Source of the DNA: Thermoanaerobaculia bacterium
GTDB taxonomy: Bacteria > Acidobacteriota > Thermoanaerobaculia > Multivoradales > UBA5704
Assembly (NCBI GenBank): GCA_025937035.1
Contig: JAICSG010000341.1
Location: 1 to 5,231, forward strand
Direction of reading: 5' to 3'
Length of the DNA stretch: 5,231 nucleotides
The notes beneath the pieces were generated by a model that worked only from the letters and a program-made list of their open reading frames with translations, was not told where the DNA came from and made no database searches. Below, one piece after another: positions 5,216 through 5,231 of this stretch (within the stretch, counting starts at the first letter, position 1; every line of letters starts with the position of its first letter). The position numbers and the translations under genes were made by a program.

Positions 5216-5231
5216 CCCCTCCCCTTGCTCA

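Overview
The window looks like chromosomal DNA of a very GC-rich bacterium. Third codon positions in nadC, the secreted-protein gene and lipA are almost all G or C. The secreted protein resembles proteins I associate with Acidobacteriota-type genomes, but that assignment is a weak inference; nothing here fixes the phylum.

Layout. (1) Positions 2-793, plus strand: the 3' 263 codons of nadC (quinolinate phosphoribosyltransferase); its start lies before the window. (2) Positions 799-2829: a palindromic, REPIN- or MITE-like intergenic element whose right arm is interrupted by a complete group II intron (965-2806). The intron carries its ribozyme domains and a 445-residue reverse transcriptase/maturase (1376-2713). 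(3) Positions 2840-4072, minus strand: a secreted or periplasmic protein of unknown function, convergent with nadC. (4) Positions 4073-4206: a divergent intergenic region with two Shine-Dalgarno sites and a small dyad. (5) Positions 4207-5136, plus strand: lipA (lipoyl synthase). (6) Positions 5124-5215: an array of 10-bp repeats followed by its own inverted copy. It supplies the last codons and the stop of lipA and can fold into a long hairpin.

The main observation is that the intron ends can be fixed to the nucleotide from this window alone. The element's left arm (799-843) is an intact, inverted copy of the site the intron entered. Removing 965-2806 rejoins the right arm into a 46-bp copy that differs from the left arm by one substitution and one indel. 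The restored element is about 189 bp, fills nearly all of the roughly 204-bp gap between the convergent genes, and its outer and inner inverted repeats share the same centre (position 893). The intron sits 3 nt after a perfect 8-bp hairpin, so it may recognise repeat hairpins rather than genes.

The genes are not an obvious pathway. nadC serves NAD synthesis and lipA serves lipoate synthesis; both are housekeeping cofactor genes on either side of accessory material. The intron and its protein form one functional unit: the protein helps the RNA splice and copies it into new sites. I see no defence island, CRISPR array, tRNA or rRNA gene.
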